A DNA stretch of 51,371 bases from Acidimicrobiales bacterium. GTDB lineage: Bacteria; Actinomycetota; Acidimicrobiia; Acidimicrobiales; Iamiaceae. The stretch spans positions 402,263-453,633 of the forward strand of contig JAUJOW010000001.1 of assembly GCA_030447445.1 (NCBI GenBank). Reading direction: 5' to 3'. This document shows, in pieces, positions 1-8,819 of the stretch. Made by a program: the position numbers and the translations under genes. Below the pieces are notes generated by a model. It ran no database searches, had not been told where the DNA came from, and saw only the letters and a list, made by a program, of their open reading frames with translations. Each line of letters starts with the position of its first letter. The stretch's first letter is position 1.

Positions 1-40
1 TCGGGGTAGGGCGGTCAGGTTCGGGGTAGGGCGGTCAGGC
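1..40. repeat. 20-bp direct repeat, two copies
   Basis: Positions 1-20 and 21-40 are the same 20-mer apart from the last base. The histidine kinase stop codon (35-37 on the minus strand) lies in the second copy, so the repeat forms the 3' end of that gene and what follows it. It may continue beyond the left edge. No function is visible. Confidence 0.85.
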
Positions 41-1312
41 TCGGGGCGAGGGGTCCGGGGCGGCCGGGAGCCACAGCGCGAACGTCGAGCCGCCGGCGGC
101 GTTGGGCTGCAGGTGCACCTCGCCGCGGTGGCCCTCCGCGATCTGGCGGACGATGGTGAGACCGAGGCCGCTGCGCCCCTCCTCCCGGGCGCGGCGACCG
201 TCGCCCCGGAAGAACCGCTGGAACAACAGGTCGCGCTGGTCCTCGGGGACCCCCGGACCCTCGTCGTCGACGGCCGCCCACACCCAGGCGTCCTTCCGGC
301 CGCCGAGGATGCGCACGGTCGTGCCGGTGGGGGCCAGCCGGACGGCGTTGGCCACGAGGTTGGCGAGAGCCTGACGCAGTGCCACCCGGTCACCGACCAC
401 CCACGATCCCGGTTCGGCGGCGTGGGCCAGGGTGAGGCCCCGGGCGGCGGCGGGGGCGGCGAACTCGGCGGCGGTGTCGGCCACGACGTCGGCCAGGTCG
501 ACACGGGTCAGCTCGCGAACGGTGCTGCCCTGGCGGGCGTAGGTGAGCAGGTCGTCGACCAGGTGCGACATCCGCTCCGTGGTCCGTTGGACCACCTCAC
601 CGCTGCGGCGCAGATCCTCGGCGGTGGCGTCGGGGTCCCCGAGGGCAACCTCGAGGTTGGTGCGGATGACGGCCAGCGGGTTGCGCAGCTCGTGGGAGGC
701 ATCCTGGATGAAGCGGCGCTGGTTCTCGAAGGCGTCGTCGATGCGGCCGAGCATCCCGTCGAAGGTGTCGGCCAGGCTCTTCAGCTCGTCGGGTGGTCCT
801 CGTAGGGCGATGCGACGGGACAGGTCTGTGGCCTGGATGTCGCGGGCGACGGCGGTGATGCGGTCGATGGGGGCCAGGACGCGGCCGGCCACCAGCCAAC
901 CGACGACCAGGCTGGCCAGGAACAGCACGGCCAGCGCGCCGAAGGAGTAGCTGCGCAGGAGTTGCAGCGAGCGCTCGTTGACCTGCTGCTCGAAGGTGGT
1001 GAAGTTCACCTGCACGGGCTCACGGTCGATCACCGGTTCACCGCTCGGCCCGGAGCTGACCGTCACCCGGTCGAGCTCGCGCGACACCGTCTCGTCGCCG
1101 AGCTGGGCGGCCAGGCCGAGGTAGATGCCGCCGACCACGAGGGCGGCGAGGCCGAACAGGAACAGCGAGTACAACGCGGTGAGCCGGAAGCGCACCGATC
1201 CCATCCAGTCCGGCAGCGTGCGAGCCACCCGTTCGGGCGAGCGCAGCGGCGTCCCGACGGTGGCGGTGCCGGGCGGTGGGCCCGGGGGAGCTGAACCGAC
1301 GCCGGTGGTCAT
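35..1312 (-). CDS. two-component sensor histidine kinase
   Basis: Membrane sensor kinase of 425 residues. It would autophosphorylate on His and pass phosphate to the response regulator encoded just upstream. Visible parts in order: cytoplasmic N-terminus, TM1 about residues 43-66, an external loop of about 55 residues, TM2 about 122-146, a HAMP segment, a HisKA box with DASHELRNPL (His at about 207), and a HATPase domain with NLVANAVRLA, DEGPGVPEDQ and GLGLTIVRQ. The ATG at 1312 overlaps the regulator stop by 4 bases (ATGA), which fixes the start and implies translational coupling. A longer open frame continues upstream but only as antisense to the regulator. The signal sensed is unknown. This is the classic OmpR/EnvZ-like arrangement. 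Confidence 0.95.
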   Translation of the reverse strand: MTTGVGSAPPGPPPGTATVGTPLRSPERVARTLPDWMGSVRFRLTALYSLFLFGLAALVVGGIYLGLAAQLGDETVSRELDRVTVSSGPSGEPVIDREPVQVNFTTFEQQVNERSLQLLRSYSFGALAVLFLASLVVGWLVAGRVLAPIDRITAVARDIQATDLSRRIALRGPPDELKSLADTFDGMLGRIDDAFENQRRFIQDASHELRNPLAVIRTNLEVALGDPDATAEDLRRSGEVVQRTTERMSHLVDDLLTYARQGSTVRELTRVDLADVVADTAAEFAAPAAARGLTLAHAAEPGSWVVGDRVALRQALANLVANAVRLAPTGTTVRILGGRKDAWVWAAVDDEGPGVPEDQRDLLFQRFFRGDGRRAREEGRSGLGLTIVRQIAEGHRGEVHLQPNAAGGSTFALWLPAAPDPSPRA

Positions 1313-2019
1313 GCCGGCCGGCCGCTCTGGTCTCGCAGGCGGTAGCCGCGACCGACGAGGGTCTCGATTGGTTGGTCCTCGCCGTCGTCCTGCAGCTTGC
1401 GGCGCAGGGTGCCCACCGTGACCCGGACGGTGTTCGTGAAGGGATCGGCGTGCTCGTCCCAGACGTGTTCGAGCAGGCGCTCCTGGGACAGGACCTGCCC
1501 GGCGTTGGCCATGAAGTACCGCAGCAGGGCGAACTCCTTGGCCGTGAGGTCGAGGGGGCGCTGGCCCCGCCAGGCCTCGAACCGGGCCGTGTCGAGGCGA
1601 AGGTCGCCCACCCGCAGCTCGGCCCCGCTCCGGCCGGCGTCGCGCCGCAGCAGGGTGCGGACACGGGCCGACAGCTCGGCGAAGGAGAACGGCTTGACGA
1701 GGTAGTCGTCGGCCCCCTCGTCGAGCCCTCCGACGCGGTCCTGCGTGCTGTCGCGGGCGGTGAGGATCAGGACCCGTGGCGCCGCCTCGTCGTCGGCGGG
1801 GGCATAGGCAGGGTCGGTGCGGACCCGGCGGCACACCTCGAGGCCGTCGACATCGGGCAGGTTGAGGTCGAGGCAGACGAGGTCGTAGGGAGTGACGGCG
1901 AGGCGGTCGAGGGCCTCGCCCCCGTCGGCGGCCACGTCGACGGCATACCCCTCCCGGCGCAGCCCACGAGCCAGCGCGTCGGCCAGGTCGACCTCGTCCT
2001 CGACCACCAGCAGCCGCAT
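1309..2019 (-). CDS. OmpR/PhoB-family response regulator
   Basis: A 236-residue DNA-binding regulator. The receiver domain starts LLVVEDEVDLADAL, has the phospho-acceptor Asp at about residue 51 (CLDLNLPDVDG) and the conserved Lys in VKPFSF. The C-terminal winged helix carries LTAKEFALLRYF, the VWDEHADP segment and VGRGYRLR. The start is ATG 2019; a TACCGT -10 box ends 7 bases before it, so the mRNA is probably leaderless. It is coupled to the downstream kinase by an ATGA overlap. A 14-bp palindrome covers its -10 box and could be an autoregulatory site (inference). Confidence 0.96.
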   Translation of the reverse strand: MRLLVVEDEVDLADALARGLRREGYAVDVAADGGEALDRLAVTPYDLVCLDLNLPDVDGLEVCRRVRTDPAYAPADDEAAPRVLILTARDSTQDRVGGLDEGADDYLVKPFSFAELSARVRTLLRRDAGRSGAELRVGDLRLDTARFEAWRGQRPLDLTAKEFALLRYFMANAGQVLSQERLLEHVWDEHADPFTNTVRVTVGTLRRKLQDDGEDQPIETLVGRGYRLRDQSGRPA

Positions 2020-2024
2020 GCCAC

Positions 2025-2038
2025 CGACGGTACCGTCG
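2025..2038 (-). promoter_or_regulatory. leaderless -10 box of the response regulator, inside a 14-bp palindrome
   Basis: On the minus strand TACCGT (2032 to 2027) lies 7 bases before ATG 2019. The surrounding 14 bases CGACGGTACCGTCG are a perfect palindrome. The position suggests repressor or autoregulator binding over the -10 box. Confidence 0.55.
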
Positions 2039-2131
2039 CCGGCGAGGCCGACGTCGTGCAGGACCGGCTGGGTCGGCGCTCCTGGGCCTTGGGGGTGGCC
2101 ACCCCGGTACCGCAGCCGCGGACCCTGCTCC

Positions 2132-2137
2132 TACGCT
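2132..2137 (+). promoter_or_regulatory. leaderless -10 box of the moxR gene
   Basis: TACGCT followed by 7 bases and ATG 2145. No Shine-Dalgarno sequence is present, so transcription probably starts at or next to the ATG. Confidence 0.6.
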
Positions 2138-2144
2138 GGCCGCC

Positions 2145-3323
2145 ATGGCCGAACCGTCCCCCACCACCGAGGCCGAGCTGCTCGAGGCGGCCCTGTTCGA
2201 GGTGAAGAAGGTGATCGTCGGCCAGGACCGGGCCATCGAACGGCTGATGGTCTGCTTGCTGGCCCAGGGCCACGCCCTCCTGGAAGGGGTGCCGGGGCTG
2301 GCCAAGACCCTCGCCGCCGAGACCCTCGCCACCGTGGTCGGCGGCTCCTTCGCCCGCATCCAGTTCACACCCGACCTGCTCCCCGCCGATCTCATGGGCA
2401 CCCGGATCTACCGGGCCTCGAGCGAGCGCTTCGACGTCGAGCTCGGTCCGGTGTTCGTCAACTTCGTCCTCGCCGACGAGATCAACCGGGCGCCGGCCAA
2501 GGTGCAGTCGGCCCTGCTCGAGGTCATGGCCGAGCAGCAGGTGTCGATCGGCGGTACCACCTTCCCGGTGCCGGAGCCGTTCCTCGTCCTCGCCACCCAG
2601 AACCCGATCGAGTCCGAGGGCGTGTACCCGCTGCCGGAGGCGCAGCGGGACCGGTTCCTCATGAAGATCGTCATCGGCTACCCCACCGCCGGTGAGGAGG
2701 TGGAGATCGTCTACCGGATGGGCGTGAACCCGCCGACCCCCACAGAGGCGCTCCCGCTTGGGCAGCTCGTCACGCTGCAGGAAGCGGCCAAGCGGGTCTA
2801 CGTCGACCGGGCCGTCGTCGACTACGCCGTCACGCTCGTGCTGGCCACCCGCTACCCCGGCAACTACACGCTGTCGGACCTCGTGCCTCTCCTGACCTAC
2901 GGGGCCAGCCCACGGGCCAGCCTGGGGCTGGTGGCGGCCGGGCGGGCCCTGGCGCTCATGCGGGGCCGCCGGTACGTGCTGCCCCAGGACGTGTTCGACG
3001 TCGCCCCCGACGTCCTGCGCCACCGCCTCGTGCTGTCCTACGAGGCGCTGGCGCAAGGCACCTCGGCCGATCAGGTGCTGGCCCGGGTGCTCTCCACCGT
3101 CCCGGCTCCCCGCATCGCCAGCGCCGACCGCCCCAGCGACCCCGGTGCCGGCGGCCGTCCCGGGCCCCGTTCCGACCTGCACCCCGAGTGGAGCCCGTCA
3201 CCGACGGCGCCGACCTACCCGCCGGGCCCGCCGGCCCCACCTCCGGGGACGGCGCCGCCGCCCCGCGAGGCCACCCGCTCATCCTGGGACGACGATACCG
3301 CCACCGGCGAACGCAGTGCCTGA
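2145..3323 (+). CDS. moxR: MoxR-family AAA+ ATPase
   Basis: 392-residue AAA+ chaperone-like ATPase of the MoxR (AAA_3) family, which works with VWA proteins in maturation or assembly of other proteins. Visible: a Walker A-like loop in LLEGVPGLAKTLAAE, Walker B in FVLADEINRAPAKVQ, a sensor segment ATQNPIESEGVYPLPEAQ and the C-terminal lid domain with a conserved GASPRASLGL. The last 70 or so residues are Pro/Gly-rich and probably disordered; the core family length is nearer 320. It is the first gene of a three-gene operon with DUF58 and VWA proteins, a standard MoxR set. The client is not identifiable here. Confidence 0.95.
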   Translation: MAEPSPTTEAELLEAALFEVKKVIVGQDRAIERLMVCLLAQGHALLEGVPGLAKTLAAETLATVVGGSFARIQFTPDLLPADLMGTRIYRASSERFDVELGPVFVNFVLADEINRAPAKVQSALLEVMAEQQVSIGGTTFPVPEPFLVLATQNPIESEGVYPLPEAQRDRFLMKIVIGYPTAGEEVEIVYRMGVNPPTPTEALPLGQLVTLQEAAKRVYVDRAVVDYAVTLVLATRYPGNYTLSDLVPLLTYGASPRASLGLVAAGRALALMRGRRYVLPQDVFDVAPDVLRHRLVLSYEALAQGTSADQVLARVLSTVPAPRIASADRPSDPGAGGRPGPRSDLHPEWSPSPTAPTYPPGPPAPPPGTAPPPREATRSSWDDDTATGERSA

Positions 3324-3335
3324 GAGAGAGCGCTG

Positions 3336-4271
3336 ATGGCACCTCCGGCCAACGTGCCCCCGAGCACGGGCGGGCGCCCCGACGAGGTGCTGCGCCGACT
3401 CGACCTCGTCATCAGCCGCCGCCTCGACGGGCTGTTGCACGGCGAGTACCTCGGCCTCGTGCCGGGCCACGGCTCCGAGCTCGGCGAGACCCGCCGCTAC
3501 CAGCCCGGCGACGACGTGCGCCGCATCGACTGGAACGTCACGGCCCGGCTCCAGGAGCCGTACGTGCGCGAGACCATCGCCGACCGCGAGCTCGAGACCT
3601 GGGTCCTGGCCGACCTGTCCCCCAGCCTCGACTTCGGCACCGCCTTCTGCGAGAAGCGCGACCTGGCCGTCTCCGCCGCTGCCGCCGTCGGGTTCCTCAC
3701 GGCCCGCACCGGGAACCGCACGGGCGCCGTGCTGGTCGACCCCGACGGAGCCACCACCGTCCCGGCCCGCGGCGGCAAGGACCACCTGATGGCGTTGCTC
3801 CACCGGCTGGTGTCAGCGCCCCGGGCCGAGCGCGGCAAGACCGACCTGGCCGCCGGACTCGGCCGCATGGCTGCCACCACCCGCCGGCGCGGCCTGGCCG
3901 TGGTCGTCTCGGACTTCCTGGGCAGCGACGACTGGGAGCGGCCGCTGGCCCGCCTGGCCACCCGCCACGAGACGCTCTGCGTGGAGGTGGTGGACCCACG
4001 AGAGCTCGAGTTGCCGGCGGTGGGTGTCCTGGCGCTCGTCGATCCTCGCACCGGCGATCTCCACGAGGTGCAGAGCTCCAACCCTCGGCTGCGGGAGCGC
4101 TACGCCGCCGCCGCCGCCGCCCAGCGGGCCCGCATCGCCGACACCATCGGCCGGGCAGGGGCCGACCACCTCCAGCTCCGCACCGACCGGGACTGGCTCC
4201 TCGACCTGGTCCGCTTCGTCGCCGCCCGCCGCGAGCGGGTCCGTGGCCTGTCCCGACCGGTGGTCACGTGA
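3336..4271 (+). CDS. DUF58 domain protein (MoxR operon)
   Basis: 311-residue DUF58 protein. The family signature is clear: GHGSELGETRRYQPGDDVR followed by RIDWNVTARLQEPYVRE, then ETWVLADLSPSLDFG, which is VWA-like. DUF58 proteins sit between MoxR and VWA genes in many bacteria; their biochemical role is unknown, and they are thought to be part of the same chaperone complex. It starts 12 bases after moxR, and its stop overlaps the GTG start of the VWA gene by 3 bases within a 4-base junction. The protein looks complete. Confidence 0.93.
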   Translation: MAPPANVPPSTGGRPDEVLRRLDLVISRRLDGLLHGEYLGLVPGHGSELGETRRYQPGDDVRRIDWNVTARLQEPYVRETIADRELETWVLADLSPSLDFGTAFCEKRDLAVSAAAAVGFLTARTGNRTGAVLVDPDGATTVPARGGKDHLMALLHRLVSAPRAERGKTDLAAGLGRMAATTRRRGLAVVVSDFLGSDDWERPLARLATRHETLCVEVVDPRELELPAVGVLALVDPRTGDLHEVQSSNPRLRERYAAAAAAQRARIADTIGRAGADHLQLRTDRDWLLDLVRFVAARRERVRGLSRPVVT

Positions 4272-5239
4272 TCGCCATCACCTACCTCGCTCCGAGCCGC
4301 CTCTGGCTGCTCGTCGTGGTCGCCGCCCTGGCCGCCGGCTACGTCGTCGTCCAGTCCCGCCGGCGGGCCTACGCCGTGCGCTTCACGAACGTCGAGCTCC
4401 TCGACAGCGTGGCCCCGAAGCGGCCGGGTTGGCGTCGCCACCTGCCCGCCGCCGTGCTGCTCGTGGCCCTGTCGTCGATGGTGCTGGCCCTGGCCCGGCC
4501 GGCCCGGGAGGAGAAGGTGCCCCGGGAGCGGGCCACGGTCATCATGGCCATCGACACGTCGCTGTCGATGGAAGCCGACGACGTGGCGCCCAACCGCATC
4601 CGGGCCGCCCAAGCCGCGGCCAAGACGTTCCTCGACATCCTGCCCGAGAAGATCAACCTCGGTCTCGTGGCCTTCAACGGCACCGCCCAGATCCTCGTGA
4701 CCCCCACCACCGACCGGGCGGCGGTGCGGTCGGCCATCGACGACCTCGAGCTGGCCGAGCGCACCGCCATCGGTGAGGGCATCTTCGCCAGCCTCCAGGC
4801 CATCAAGCGAGCCCCCGAGTCCGAGGACGGCGAGGCCGTGCCCGCCCGCATCGTGTTGATGTCCGATGGGGAGACGACCGTCGGGCGACCCGACAGCGTG
4901 GCCTCCCGGGCGGCCAAGCGGGCCGGCGTGCCCGTCAACACCATCGCCTTCGGGACCCAGTACGGGGTCATCGAGGTTCCGAACGAGGTCGGTGCCCTCG
5001 TCCCCACCCCGGTGCGGGTCAACGAGGAGGCGCTCGAGCGCATCGCCGACGACACCGGGGGCGAGGCCTTCACCGCCGCCACCGAGTCCGAGCTGAAGAA
5101 GGTCTACGAGAACATCGGCTCCTCGGTCGGCTTCGTCATCGAGTTCCGGGAGATCGGCCTGTGGTTCGTGGGGGCCGCGCTCGTGGCGCTGTTCCTCAGC
5201 TCCGGCCTCTCACTCGTCTGGTTCAGCCGCCTCCCCTGA
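4268..5239 (+). CDS. membrane VWA-domain protein (BatA-like)
   Basis: 323 residues. The N-terminal membrane segments are about residues 7-25 and 56-75, a VWA domain follows with a MIDAS motif AIDTSLSMEADDV and a second motif VLMSDGETTVG, and a C-terminal TM helix is near the end (LWFVGAALVALFL). This is the BatA/VWA partner of MoxR systems, likely displaying the metal-binding VWA domain at the membrane. The GTG at 4268 overlaps the DUF58 stop and is the natural coupled start; the open frame extends upstream only as a shadow of DUF58. It converges on smc, with a 38-bp gap. Confidence 0.93.
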   Translation: MIAITYLAPSRLWLLVVVAALAAGYVVVQSRRRAYAVRFTNVELLDSVAPKRPGWRRHLPAAVLLVALSSMVLALARPAREEKVPRERATVIMAIDTSLSMEADDVAPNRIRAAQAAAKTFLDILPEKINLGLVAFNGTAQILVTPTTDRAAVRSAIDDLELAERTAIGEGIFASLQAIKRAPESEDGEAVPARIVLMSDGETTVGRPDSVASRAAKRAGVPVNTIAFGTQYGVIEVPNEVGALVPTPVRVNEEALERIADDTGGEAFTAATESELKKVYENIGSSVGFVIEFREIGLWFVGAALVALFLSSGLSLVWFSRLP

Positions 5240-5277
5240 GGAGTTTCGCTCTTACTCGCTCGCTTCGCTCCCTCCGT

Positions 5278-8200
5278 TCAGGCGGTGGCCGACAGCCGCT
5301 CGGAGAGCACCTGGCTGGTGCCGCCGGGTTCCATGGTGACGCCGTAGAGGCAGTCGGCGGCCTCCATGGTGCGCTTCTGGTGGCTGACGATGACGAGCTG
5401 GGCATCGGCCCGGAACTCCCCGACCAGGTCGAGGAAGCGGTGCAGGTTGACGTCGTCGAGCGCCGCCTCGACCTCGTCCATCACGTAGAAGGGGGAGGGC
5501 CGGGCCCGGAAGACCGCGAACAGGTAGGCGAGGGCGGTCAACGACCGCTCGCCACCCGAGAGCAGCGAGAGCTTCTTCACGTTCTTGCCCGAAGGCTTGG
5601 CCTCCAGTTCGATGCCGGTCCCGAGGAGGTCCTCGGGGTCGGTGAGCCGCAGCGACCCCCGCCCGCCGGGGAACAGCGTCTCGAAGAGCAGGGCGAAGTT
5701 GGTGGCCACGTCGGCGTAGGCGGCGGCGAACACGTTGACGATCTCGCCGTCGACGACCCGGATCACCCGGGTCAGGTCCCGGCGGGTGGCCTTGACGTCG
5801 TCGAGCTGGCCCTGGAGGAACTCGTGGCGTTCCTGGAGCGCGGCGAGCTCCTCGAGGGCGAGTGGGTTGATCGGTCCCATCAGGCGCAGGTCGCGCTCGA
5901 GCTCGCGCACCCTGGCCGGTGCCGTCACGCCGTCGGGGAGGGGCGGGAGCGGTGCCGCCATGGCCACGTCCGGCTCGACGTCGAGGTCGCGACGCAGGCC
6001 CTCGACGGCGGTCTCGATGCGGAGCCTCGTCTCGGCCTCCTGGATGCCGGCCCGCTGGAGGCGCCCGCCGAGCTCGGTGAGCGATCGCTCCGCCTGCGCC
6101 CGTTCCGCCCGGAACCGCTCGAGGTGGGCGACGACCGCCCGGATGGCCTCGGACTGGCGCTGTCGCCGATCCCGCAGCGCTCCCACCTCGGCCTCCACCG
6201 CCGCCAGCCGCGCCTCGACGAGGCGGTGGAGCCGTTCGGTGGCGGTGGCCCGAAGGGCCAGCTCGACCCGGCGGACCTCGGCCTCCCTGCGCTCGGCCAC
6301 GTCGGCGGCGAGGCGGTGCTCGATCTCTTGCCGGCGCCGGCGGAGGAGCTGGCGGCGCTCGTCGATGCCAGCCGCCCACACGTCGAGCTGGCTGCGCCGA
6401 GCACCCACGGCGGCGACCTGCTCGTCGAGCTGGTCCCGGGCGGTGGCAACGGCCCGGGCCTGCTCCGCGGCGCCCGCCTCCTCGGCCTCGATGGCGGGCA
6501 GCACGGCCTCGAGCTCGGCCAGGCGGGCCCGGTCAGCGGCCATCCGGTCGGTCAGATCGCCTACGTGGCTCTGCAGGGCGGCGATCTCGGCGGCGCCTTC
6601 ACGCAGCTCGACGGCGATGCGGGCCAGCCCATGGGCGGCGCCTCGTTGCCGGGCATCGACGCGGTCCACCGAGCGCAGGAGCTCGGCGGCGGCGGCGCGG
6701 GCCCGTTCGAGCGCGTCGCGGGCGGCGGCGGCGTCCGTGGCGGCATCGATGGCGACGGCCGCCGCCCGCTCGGCCCGATGACGGGCCTCGGCGAGGGCAG
6801 CGGCGGTGACCCCGGCGCCGGTGGCCCCGACCCGCCAGCCGGTCGGCCCGAAGCGGTCACCGTCTCGGGTGACCACCACGGCGGCAGGGTGGGCGAGGGC
6901 GAGGTCAATCGCCTCGGTCCAGCCGTCGACCACCACGGTGGCCCCGAGCAGCCGCTCGAGCAGCGCCGCCACATCGGGCCGGGACGAGTGGACCCGAGGC
7001 CGCAACGGCGAGGCGCCGCTCACAGGCACCGGGGCGGGATCGGCCCCCGCCCCGAGGGCCAGCACGGCGCCGGAGCCGTCACCGTCCCGCAGGGCGTCGA
7101 GCGCGCCGCGGGCGGCCCCGGCGTCAGCTACGACCACGGCGGCGAGGGCGTCGGCGGCGGCGGCCTCGAAGGCGGCCTCCCACCCGGGATCGACCTCGAC
7201 GAGGTCGATCAGCGCGCCGACCACGCCGTCCACGCCGGCGAGCCGCTCGGCTCCCGCCCGTGCCCGGGCCTCGTCGAGGGCGATGCCGAGCGCCTCGGCC
7301 CGAGCCGCCCAGCGATGGCGCTCGTCGTCGGCGGTCCGTAGACAGGCCTCAGCGGCGACGAGGTCGGCGGCGGCGGCAGCACAGCCGTGGTCGGCGGCGG
7401 TCGCCCGGGCCACCGAGTCCCGCCGGGCGACCTCGGCGTCGACCGCCTCGGCGGCCAGGCGGGCCTCCTCGGCCCGCAGGCGCTCGGCCTTGTCCTCGGC
7501 GGCGGCCAGCCGGGTGCGGGCCCGGGCGACCTCGCCCGCGTCGCGCTGCAGCCCGGCCCGGACAGCAGCGAGCTGGCCCCGCACATCGGCGGCCCGCCGG
7601 CCCGGAGCGGCCCCCCGCTGGCCTTCCTCGTCGACCCGGAGACGGGCCCGGGCCTCGTCCAGACGACGCTCGACCTCGCTGACGTCATCGATGTCGGGGG
7701 CGATGCGCGCCGCCTCGGCCTCGACGGCGGTGAGCTCGGTGTCGAGCCGTGCCGCTTCGGCCTCCAGGCTGGCGATGACCGCCCGATCCACCGCCGCACC
7801 CCGATCCCGGTCGATCCCCCGGCGACGCTCGGCCAGCACGGCGGCCAGGCCCCGGGCCCTCCCCCGCAGGGCCTCGAACCGCACGAGCGCGTCGCGGAGG
7901 TCGTCACCCCCCATGGCCGACAGCCGGGCCTCCGCCGCCAGCACATCGGTGTCCAGCCGGGCCAGGTCGGCCCGGAGGGCACGGTCCCTGGCCGTGAGCT
8001 CCTGGCCGTCGCGGGCTCCCCGGTCGAGCTGGGCTCGCAGTCCGGCCAGGGCCTGGCCGGCCAGGTGGGTGCGGATGGCCGTGAGCTCGGCCACCACTGC
8101 GCCGTGGCGGCGGGCGGCATCGGCCTGGCGCTCGAGGGGCCGGACCTGGCGGCGGACCTCTCGCAGCAGGTCGCCGAGGCGGGTGAGGTTGCCCTCGGTG

Positions 8201-8748
8201 CCGGCGAGGCGGCGCTCCGCCTTCTCCTTCCGACGCCGGAACTTGAGCACCCCGGCGGCCTCCTCGATGATGAGGCGCCGATCCTCGGGACGGGCGTTGA
8301 GCACGGCGTCGATCTGCCCCTGGGAGACGATGACGTGCTGCTGGCGACCCACGCCGGAGTCCGACAGCAGCTCCTGCACGTCGAGCAGGCGGCACGGCAC
8401 CCCGTTGACGGCGTACTCGCTCTCGCCGTTGCGGAACAGGGTACGGGTGAGGGTCACCTCCGAGAGCTCGACAGGCAGCAGGCCGGCGGCGTTGTCGATG
8501 GTGAGCGACACCTCGGCCCGGCCCAGGGCGCTGCGCCGAGCGGTGCCGGCGAAGATGACGTCGTCCATCTTCTGGGACCGCACGGTGCTCGGGGCCTGGG
8601 CGCCGAGCACCCAGCCGATGGCGTCGACGACGTTGGACTTCCCGCTGCCGTTCGGGCCGACCACCACGGTGACACCGGGTTCCAAGTCCAGAGTGGTGGA
8701 CGAGGCGAAGGACTTGAAACCCTTCAGGGTGAGCGACTTGAGGAACAC
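5278..8748 (-). CDS. smc: chromosome segregation SMC ATPase
   Basis: 1156-residue SMC protein, the ATPase of the condensin-like SMC-ScpAB complex. The N-terminal head has Walker A GPNGSGKSN (about residues 31-39) and the Q-loop region. Two long Ala/Glu/Arg-rich coiled coils flank a hinge near the middle (around DLVEVDPGWEAAFEAAAADAL). The C-terminal head has the signature LLSGGERSLTALAYLFA and Walker B FYVMDEVEAALDD. The start is GTG 8748 (MFLKSLTLKGFKSF), preceded by GGGAG at a good distance; the longer frame upstream is antisense to the next gene. Length is normal for the family. scpA and scpB are not in the window. Confidence 0.97.
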   Translation of the reverse strand: MFLKSLTLKGFKSFASSTTLDLEPGVTVVVGPNGSGKSNVVDAIGWVLGAQAPSTVRSQKMDDVIFAGTARRSALGRAEVSLTIDNAAGLLPVELSEVTLTRTLFRNGESEYAVNGVPCRLLDVQELLSDSGVGRQQHVIVSQGQIDAVLNARPEDRRLIIEEAAGVLKFRRRKEKAERRLAGTEGNLTRLGDLLREVRRQVRPLERQADAARRHGAVVAELTAIRTHLAGQALAGLRAQLDRGARDGQELTARDRALRADLARLDTDVLAAEARLSAMGGDDLRDALVRFEALRGRARGLAAVLAERRRGIDRDRGAAVDRAVIASLEAEAARLDTELTAVEAEAARIAPDIDDVSEVERRLDEARARLRVDEEGQRGAAPGRRAADVRGQLAAVRAGLQRDAGEVARARTRLAAAEDKAERLRAEEARLAAEAVDAEVARRDSVARATAADHGCAAAAADLVAAEACLRTADDERHRWAARAEALGIALDEARARAGAERLAGVDGVVGALIDLVEVDPGWEAAFEAAAADALAAVVVADAGAARGALDALRDGDGSGAVLALGAGADPAPVPVSGASPLRPRVHSSRPDVAALLERLLGATVVVDGWTEAIDLALAHPAAVVVTRDGDRFGPTGWRVGATGAGVTAAALAEARHRAERAAAVAIDAATDAAAARDALERARAAAAELLRSVDRVDARQRGAAHGLARIAVELREGAAEIAALQSHVGDLTDRMAADRARLAELEAVLPAIEAEEAGAAEQARAVATARDQLDEQVAAVGARRSQLDVWAAGIDERRQLLRRRRQEIEHRLAADVAERREAEVRRVELALRATATERLHRLVEARLAAVEAEVGALRDRRQRQSEAIRAVVAHLERFRAERAQAERSLTELGGRLQRAGIQEAETRLRIETAVEGLRRDLDVEPDVAMAAPLPPLPDGVTAPARVRELERDLRLMGPINPLALEELAALQERHEFLQGQLDDVKATRRDLTRVIRVVDGEIVNVFAAAYADVATNFALLFETLFPGGRGSLRLTDPEDLLGTGIELEAKPSGKNVKKLSLLSGGERSLTALAYLFAVFRARPSPFYVMDEVEAALDDVNLHRFLDLVGEFRADAQLVIVSHQKRTMEAADCLYGVTMEPGGTSQVLSERLSATA

Positions 8749-8819
8749 GAACCACTCCCAGGCGACGGGGCAGGCCGACGTTACCGCCGGCCGGGCCGGG
8801 CTTCGGTGACCCTTGGGGG